Origin: Actinostola sp. cb2023
Taxonomy: Eukaryota > Cnidaria > Anthozoa > Actiniaria > Actinostolidae
NCBI GenBank assembly: GCA_033675265.1
Contig: JAUJYZ010000948.1
Location: 592,001 to 656,000 of the forward strand
Length of the DNA stretch: 64,000 nucleotides
Reading direction: 5' to 3'
Shown here in pieces: positions 36,801 through 45,800 of this stretch. The stretch's first letter is position 1; each line of letters starts with the position of its first letter. The notes beneath the pieces were generated by a model. That model was not told the origin of the DNA. It made no database searches and worked only from the letters and a program-made list of their open reading frames with translations. The translations under genes and the position numbers were made by a program.

Positions 36801-39800
36801 AATGAAGATCATTACGTAACAGTTGAAATCCCAATAGCCTGATTACCACCAGTTTCGGTATATGTTCCACTTGTCATGCACAATGGTTTCAGTGTGAGGC
36901 TCTAGGGGCTAATTAAATTCAATAATTATTTATCTTTACACCAATCATTGAGCACCAATCCCCAGAGCCTCGCTCAGAAAACTTTTTTTTTGGGGGGGGG
37001 GGGGACTCCCATATACAAAGCAGTTGGGATGCTCGTCGTACCTTTTAGGGGTCCAGATCCACGATTTGGTACCTCTTAGGGTGCCACAAATCTAAAAGGA
37101 CTACAGGAGACTAAGCCGGTACCTTTTATGGTGTTTGTCAGTAAATAAGATACCCGAGATAAGATAATGACAGCTGGAATGGATGGCAGTTTTGTCACTT
37201 TAGAGATGGTACCTTTTAGGGGTAAAAATTATTTGTTGCCATGCCCACCTGGGCAAGACTCAGGTACCTTTTACGGGTCATTTTCAAAATTTCCAACGAG
37301 CATCCCAACCACTTTATATATGGGAGTCCATGACAAGTACAGTCAGCTATTGTACAGCATTGGATCAGTTAACACTTACTGGCAGCATTTTGTGCGTGTG
37401 TAATTGATGATTAGCCTCTTTTAATTCTCTTTTTACAGTCACATGGTGTTCTACTTTCCTGAGAAAGTAAAATAATAAAAAAGGTTTTTATCACTTTAAT
37501 AATTTCCTTAAATCATTAGAACATTCGTGGAATTGGAATTATAATTCGAGACAATTTTTTTGGTGGAAAGCAAAAATGAAAAATGAACATGTCAGCGTGG
37601 GACTCGATGGTAATATACCATTATTAATACTGATAATTAATATTTGATTTAATGCCAGCTGTTGATACTCAGCCCTTTGATCAAAATCCAAAGTCTCCTC
37701 TACACTTCTTGAGTTCCCAAGGAGAATTTAGATTTTGAACATAAATCATTAATTTACGCTTTTCTTGCATGGACCCCATCAAATTAATAATGTATGAAAA
37801 TCATGACTTACCCTCCCCTCCCTATGATAGGTACAAAATGAACATATTGTAGGTATTGCTCCCCGTTTCGTCTTTTCCCCATACATTTTCCTTCCCAGGT
37901 CTGAAAGAGATAAATAAAATGAAGGTCAAAGCAAACAACTTTTTGCATGCAATATTGTCGGCAATTGCACAATTTCAGTGTGTCTAGCTCTGCAATTTGT
38001 TGTAGCAGCAGAAGCAGGATCACACTGTACTTCAATAAGGTTGGTCGCAGGGCCGGACACACACTGCAATCGCATTGCCAGCAATATTGCGCACAATGCT
38101 GCACTGTGTGTCTGCACCTTTAGTCATGCATTTTCTACAAAACAAAGCAATGCAGCAAAGTGAATAGATGAACGGATAGAAAATATTGTACCTTTCCCTT
38201 TTTCAGATCTGAATGTATTGCATCATATTCCTGTGATTGGACAAAAATACAAATTTACTACTAATTATAATAACAATTTATTATAAATATTCAGAAGAAT
38301 TCTATGTCCTTCTTTTTTCCTTCCTTTTTCGCTTTCCTTTTTACTCCCATCCATTCAATATTCATTATAGATCTTCCTCCTTTTCCCTTTATTTGTTCTT
38401 AACCCATTGACTCCCACACCGGCCGAAACCGGCCGTAAACATCGATACTGCTTTGAAAAATTATAACTTTCTGAATTTTCGTAACATCGATCTCATGACC
38501 AGTTATTAGTGACAACTAGATAACTCTTCAAATTTTAACTTCAAGTAAACTGACTTACAGGTCCGATTTCTGGGCACTAGTTCAATTTATTTTTCATAGA
38601 AATCAAAAATGCGCGTTTTTGACGCAATTTGACACCTCGAAAATGAACGACATTTGACTTGGATTTTCTTCCAAAATACATCCTTGCAAAACAAAACGCC
38701 ACTTTCTCGGCAAACTTCCATCTCTCTTCTTCATATAGTCATGAATTTTTCCCTCTCTCTTCCTTAACTCGCCAAACAATAGCCATTTCTTTAGAACCAC
38801 TTTCGCAAACACGTGTTTTCCTTCTGCACGCCCAAAAGGGATGCCGGGAAACATACAAGAATTTTCGACAGCAAGCATCCCGCCCTTTGTGTTTTTTAGA
38901 CTTTTTTAGAGTGCTGAGCCACTCGGTCCTACAGGCAAAATATTGCACCGGTTGCATTCTTTACAAGTCCAAAGTCGCCAAAAATGCCTTTGTAGGCCCT
39001 GGAATCCACCACAGAAAGATCAAAGAGACGATTTTACATTGAGTCCGCCATTTTGGAAAATCTCAACAAGCTACCAAAATGTTTTCGTGAATTCGTATCT
39101 TACTCCTGATTTCTTCCAGGAGAACGGTCTCTACCACACCAGTCAAGCTTAATGATGCTGTCCTGGGGGCTTCTGTGGCGAATAATAGCTATAAAACACT
39201 CTAAAATGCAAAATTGGCCTCTTCGAGTAGTAAAAACTACTAGCCCCAACGAACTCCCAAGAAGAAAGGCAGCACACGTGAAGACGCGAGCCCACAGGCA
39301 TTCAGAACTGTCAAGATTTCCATGGAAACCCCTTATATGGAATCGAAATTTCCTATGGCGTGATTAGGTCCAGAAAATCGCTAAAAAACTCAAAATAGCT
39401 CAGGAGCGAATGGGTTAATCCTTTCTAACCTATATATCTTTCACATTCTCCTACTTTTTATTATTTCCCTCCCACCCTTCCCTCTTTCCTTTCCCTTTCT
39501 TAGCCACTCTTTGCTAAAATCTCACTTTGCCTTGTACACCTTGCATCTTTTTTACCCACTACATTCAATCTCCATTAACTTGTCATACTACATGTGTACC
39601 ACTTACCCTCCCTTCACTTGTATACATCAAATTCTGTATGTCCTGTACTTACTACATGTACCGTACATGTATGTGTACCACTTACCCTCCCTTCACTTGT
39701 ATACATCAAAGTCTGTATGTGTCCTATACTACATGTACATGTGTACCACTTACCCTCCTTTCACTTGTATACATCAAATTCTGTATGTGTCCTATACTAC

Positions 39801-42800
39801 ATGTACATGTATGTGTACAACTTACCCTCCCTTCACTTGTATACATCAAATTCTGTGTGTGTCCTATCACCTCCGGACGAAAATAACCAGTCATTTTTTC
39901 AAAGGCTGGATTCACATACTGTTGAAGAAGTAGTAATAATAATAATAATAATATTAATAATTTAATATTTATATTGTGTGTGTTACATAGGAAGAGTAGA
40001 GGCTTAAATGAAGCATTGTGCAGCAATGGAACAACTTAGTTGCAAAGAATATAAATTCTGAAATCCATAGGGATATTACTAAATGTATAAATTGACGAAC
40101 AAAAGGAAAAAAAGAAAGAAAAAAAAGAAAAAAAAAGAAGAATATTACTCAAAAGAAACAGGGATATGATTTGAAAGTGTTAATTCCATTATTTCTGTTC
40201 CTTCTGAATTCTTATTAGAAGTATCGTGCATTGTTACTCACCTCTACATGTACCTGGGTATCAGATTTGTCTGGATCTAATCGTGTTATCTCTACTGCAT
40301 CATTGGTATGTTCTATAGCATTTATTAAACAAGTAGTAGCTCTAGAAAGAAAATTATCATTTCTCTTATTATACCATACTATTGGACTATTATACAGAAG
40401 AGGAGAGGAGAGGAGAGGAGAGGAGAGAGAGGAGAGGATGTAGTATTAAATGAACATTTACCTTAACTTAAACTGGGACCGAACTTCTCCATATTCTAAC
40501 ATCTTGAGCTCATTGAAGCAGGCACCAACATTTGTATTCTCCACAAACCGCTGTTAAATGAAGTAAAATAGGAATAACAATATACCATTATTTTAATAAC
40601 CTTTATTGATCCATCCAGCCCACCATCAGTACACACACAGTCATCTTATGCCCCATTCACACCTAAACATGTTTAGTTAAACTGACTTCTTCTTGATTTT
40701 ATAATGAAAATGCATATAGCTAATTGCATAATTGTTGTCGGGTTGAAAATCATAAAATTAATCATAGAAGCTGAGACCGCAAGGATGGATGGGAAATCAG
40801 TTCATGAGCCACATTACATACAGATATATTCAATGTTCTCGTAGTTTTGAAGGTATATGAGCTATTTAACTAAGATTCTACAAGTCTGGATAAAAAGGTC
40901 GATGATTTGACGGTGTTATTTGAAAACTTTAATTTCCCAGAATTCCTTTTGGTCACAGCTTTCATGATTTTGTAAGATAAAGTACAGTTTACCGTACATC
41001 CAGTTTTTGCACCTAAGTTTAATACATGTATGTAGCGTTTAAAAAAACCCTGTTTTAGTGAAACCACTTTAGAACATGTTTAAAGTGCCTATGAAACGAA
41101 AATGTCGATCCTTGTTTTATTGTACATTTTTGTTGTTTGGTCTTTCTCTGAACATTTGCTGTATTTAAACGTCGACTTTGAGCGTGCGAACATTTTCTTT
41201 TCGCGGTTTGAAAATTATCATTTTCAACCAAAATGTGCGACAAGAGACTGGGCCCTTGACAATGGCTCGGTGACGTCAAGAGGTTGTGCATGCCTTTGTT
41301 TGCACAACTCTTGGCGTCACATTTCTATAGTTTGACCGAGCGCGAATTGTCTCACTTTGAAACCCAAAATGCCCAACTTCGTGCGCAAAATAAAAAATGT
41401 TCAATTCACTTTTTATTAACGCCATGTAAACAAGCAAATAGTAAACTTTCGTAGTAGCAAATAAAAACGGGGTCTGTTTTTTCGTTTCATAGGCACTTTA
41501 AGCCTTGGGGGAAACTCACCCTATCAAAGCCTGTTTTAAGCAGTGGTAGGAATGATGGTTCATCTGAATGCCTGGGACTGAAACATATGTACTTGCAATA
41601 AGTACTACCATACAATAAATACTGGTGTAGGGGTGAAATGGTTTACATGTGGGACAATCTAGAAAAGGTTACCTACATTTGCATACTGTATTTGCTGCTG
41701 TTGGGGTGAAATGGTTTACATGTGGGACAATCTAGAAAAGGGTACCTACATTTGCATACTGTAGATTTGCATTGAATTATGAATTTTTCAGAAATTACTT
41801 GAGAAGAAAGACATACCATGGTTTCACTACAGCTATAATGGTTGAATTATCACTTGGTTGACTGGCCCTTATGTTCCTGGAATGAGCAAAATCAATGACA
41901 TTATGGCTGGTACATGATATTCCAAGTAGCTGGGGAATAGGTGAATTGCACTAAGAGGTCACATGACCCCATCCTCAGGAACCCAGTGGTATATTCTGTT
42001 GATCGTTACTCGCTCCCAGAGAAATACCCCTGGGAACGAAGTCTGTTGGAACTTGTTCAAAATTACTCTTGTTTTTGATTGGACAACTGACATTTTGAAT
42101 TTTGACTTCCAGAACAAGTTCCAACAGACTTTGTTCCCAGGGGTCAGTAGGGAAGGACGTGCGCCATGCGCCATTGGCACGTTTTTCGATCGTACGGTGC
42201 AAAAAAGTATTTTCTTTGGGGCCTTAGGGGCGCATTACAATTTCAAAAAAACGTGGGTCTTCGTTTCGGAGATATTTTGCCGTAAAAATCGAAAATTTGG
42301 CGGCCATTTTGAATTCCTAGGGGAGATTGGGTACTATAATGAGAGTTCGTTTCTTTAAAAACTGCTGCTTTTTGCGCTTTTCAACATCAAAAAGCAGTTG
42401 AAAATCGAAAACATGTTCAGAAAGCTATTTTAGATATCAAAAAAGGAAAACATGGATACTATTTCGAAAAGTTTTTTTTTTTGCCCTTTTTGACTTGTGG
42501 TTTTAAGAGCGCGCGCGATTGTGCACAATAAGACTAATTAAATAACAACACTAAAATGGCCCATTATTTTTGAGCGATGGCCCCTTTAGAAAATTTATGG
42601 CCCATCAATGTAGCAATTGATGGGCCATTGGCCCACCACTGTTTTCAGTCTTCCCAATCACTGAGGGGTATTTCTTCTGGGAGCGACTAACGATCAACAG
42701 AATATACCCCTGGGTTCCCGAGGATGACATGACCCCACCTCCATTAAATCTAGCAGCAGTGTCAAAATGAACTCCAGAAATGAAAAGAGCAACTCGATAT

Positions 42801-45800
42801 TAGTAAAAAGGCGAATTTTCAGCTCATATTATACTTTTTTTCCGTGACATTTCTGTGAATAACATTATGAGCTGAAAATGTGCCTTTCTTTTCATTTCTG
42901 GAATTTATTTTGAAATTGTGCCTTGATTTAAGGGGGATGGGGTCACATGACCTCTTAGTCACATGACCTCTTAGTGCAAGTCCCCTGTTAACTAGCACTT
43001 GGCTTTGCTCATGTTTAAATCACTTAATACTGCTATCATCAATATCTTCTGCACCATTGCCTGATTACGATCTTCCCTATCAGCATCGCTATTACCCACC
43101 ATCATCATAATCATGATCACTGTCACTATTCCATGAACCAGCATCATTATCATAATCTCATCATCATCACTATTACCCACCATCATCATAATCATGATCA
43201 CTGTCACTATTCCATGAACCAGCATCATTATCATAATCTCATCATCATCACTATTACCCACCATCATCATAATCATGATCGCTGTCACTATTCCATGAAC
43301 CAGCATCATTATCATAATCTCATCATCACTATTACCCACCATTATCATAATCATGATCACTGTCACTATTCCATGAACCAGCATCATTATCATAATCTCA
43401 TCATCATCACCATTACCCACCATCATCATAATCATGATCACTGTCACTATTCCATGAACCAGCATCATTATCATAATCTCATCATCATCACCATTACCCA
43501 CCATCATCATAACCATGATGATACAATGCAATCGCCATCATTATCATCTCTTGTCATTGTCATCATCACCACTAATGCCAAACCATTGTGAACATCATCA
43601 TATAATGTAATCATCACCATTGTCACTATTACATATTAAACCACCACCATCATCATCATCATCATCATACAACCTTGAATCATTACTTACTTGCACAACT
43701 TCTCACCATCTATGGTTGCGGTGTCCCTCATATCAATAAATACTACCTAAAGGGCAAGAAGATAAAATCCTTATTCAATAACCACTGCTCACTACAGCTA
43801 TTATAGCAATAGACATTGTTAACAGTGAAGAGGTTCCTGCAAGAATGGAGTAAGTGACTTTTGACCAAAACCCAAACTCTCCTTTGAAATTCAAAGAATC
43901 TTGAGGAGAATTTAGATTTTGATCAGAGATCACTTACGTTGTTCTTGCAGGGAGCCCTTCTTACTATTGTTGTACAGTGTGTTTCACATGATGTTTGACA
44001 AGTGAGTTCCGTAGTTTGATCAGAAGTTCTGAAGCTGGCCTTGAACTTTGAAATGAATACATTTTCATTTGCGAACTTCAAACTTGCTTCCCGCATGAAT
44101 TGGAATTGGAAATTCAATGGACTTGAAGTTCAAACTCAATTAATGCAAAGGTGGTTCTCTCTACAAGTATTGAATTTGATTATTGAAGCAAATTGAGTTT
44201 CTACTTCAATTCTAATGAATTTCTGGTTTCATACGGGAAGCAAGTTCGAAGTTCGCCAACAAAGTTTGTATCAAAGTTCACAATTTCAAGGCAAACTTTG
44301 GAACCCACTCGCCAAACGTTATGCAAAACACACTGTTATAGTAACAAATTAGCCAAGATTTTCCTGCTTGTCTTGTAATATACAATATAGAGTCGTTTTC
44401 GTATGAGTGGGAAGTAGCTACGGTACGGTTCGTGCCGTACTGTGACCATATCACGCCATCATCGTGCCGTATCCAAGCATTCTGATTGGTTGAGCGATGA
44501 TTTTGCGCACTGTAATTGGTTGAATACAATGTCTTCGATTCCATAACGTGACCGTAACTCCGTGCCGTAGGTTGAAATCCCACTCATACGAAAATGACTC
44601 TATTATGACATAGTAACTCTGATTTCTCCTTCTAGGTTCTTTGTATTAAGCCAAGTCAAGGACATTGTGAATGAATAATTTGTGTTATAAATGACGAGCA
44701 ATGACATAACAAAACAAGACTTACTTCTGGTTGGTTTTTGAGGAACTGTTCCAATGCAGCATCTGAAGTCTTGCAGATGTTGTACTGGTAACTTCCTCGC
44801 TCTGAAGCCTGGACAAAACTTTCTGTTTGGGCATCTTCCTTGGCAAATACTAGCATAACCTAGAAACAACCAGGAAACAGTTAGATATACTGCTCTTTTG
44901 ATTGGAGTTTGGAATATTTGTTGTTTTATGGATTAGTTTTCGAATACGTCATAGTTTTCATGTCATAACCTCATGTTGTCAAGCTACATTCACTTGTTGT
45001 CATCTAGACAGATCAAGTGCTCATGCAATAACTTTCTGTGTGTAACTTCTTTATATGTCGGGATATTTTGGCATTAGTGATACTTTAAAGAATCTTCAGC
45101 TTACATGATTGAGTACTACATTTTGTAGATTGAGTACAGCGAAGAGAAAAAACTTCCAAAATTTAGCACAAGACAAGAATAGAGACCTTTAGATTCAACT
45201 ACGAGCACGACTATGAGTACAAGTTTTTATTAGGTATTTCGATTATCGTGCATGCGTCAAAACGTGGCATTGTCACGCCAGCTTGAAAATATTTTTGTGA
45301 ATGTTTCGACTACGACAAGATTTCTTGCAAAACTCGTAGTCTTGACTACAAGTTTTGAGTGAGACATTTTGACTAAATATTTCGGTCTTTTAAGTCTACT
45401 CAATAACATCTTCTTTAATGTTTCAAAAAAGCTAAAGCAATCAAATTTCATTTGTTTGTTTTTGAATCTAAATTTTGAATTTGCACATGCACGATTACGA
45501 CAACAAGTTAGCGTGTGCCCTCAAAAGTCGTACTTGTAGTCGTACTCGTAGTGGAATCTAAAGGTCTCTATTGACGGTCACAATAATACACAAGTTTCCG
45601 AACAACAACGTTTGAGACGCTTACATGTAACAATATGAGAAATAAAGTTATTATTATTATTATTATTATTATCATTATTATTATTATTATATAACTGTTA
45701 TATGGTGTATTTCTTAAAATTACTCTTAGATTCTCTGCAATTCAGCTTTTTAGCTACCGTACAGACATAATAAACTTTAATAAAATGTAAAAAATACCCT

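Larger units (their letters stand above)
32677..44859 (-). other. PDE8 regulatory-half exons (receiver-like, PAS and linker)
   Basis: Exons in transcript order: 44725-44859 ([11 protein letters not shown]), 43691-43746 (VVFIDMRD), 41817-41876 (STIIAVVK), 41520-41577 ([10 protein letters not shown]), 40462-40550 ([15 protein letters not shown]), 40254-40341 ([11 protein letters not shown]), 39826-39918 ([13 protein letters not shown]...[15 protein letters not shown]), 38192-38230, 37812-37900 ([15 protein letters not shown]), 37380-37458 and 36729-36777. Then one copy of the 38-nt array exon ([12 protein letters not shown]), 33770-33841 ([14 protein letters not shown]) and 32677-32784 ([15 protein letters not shown]). 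The receiver-like part keeps hydrophobic strands. PAS hallmarks are [10 protein letters not shown] and the [13 protein letters not shown] strand. Phases agree across all junctions, including 36729-36777 (ends phase 1) to the array exon (starts with two bases). Confidence 0.9.

Noticed and set aside
42992..43591. 179-residue frame with repeated MLVHGIVT and its antisense
   Set aside because: About 83-bp tandem repeat in an intron, with no homology or splice support.
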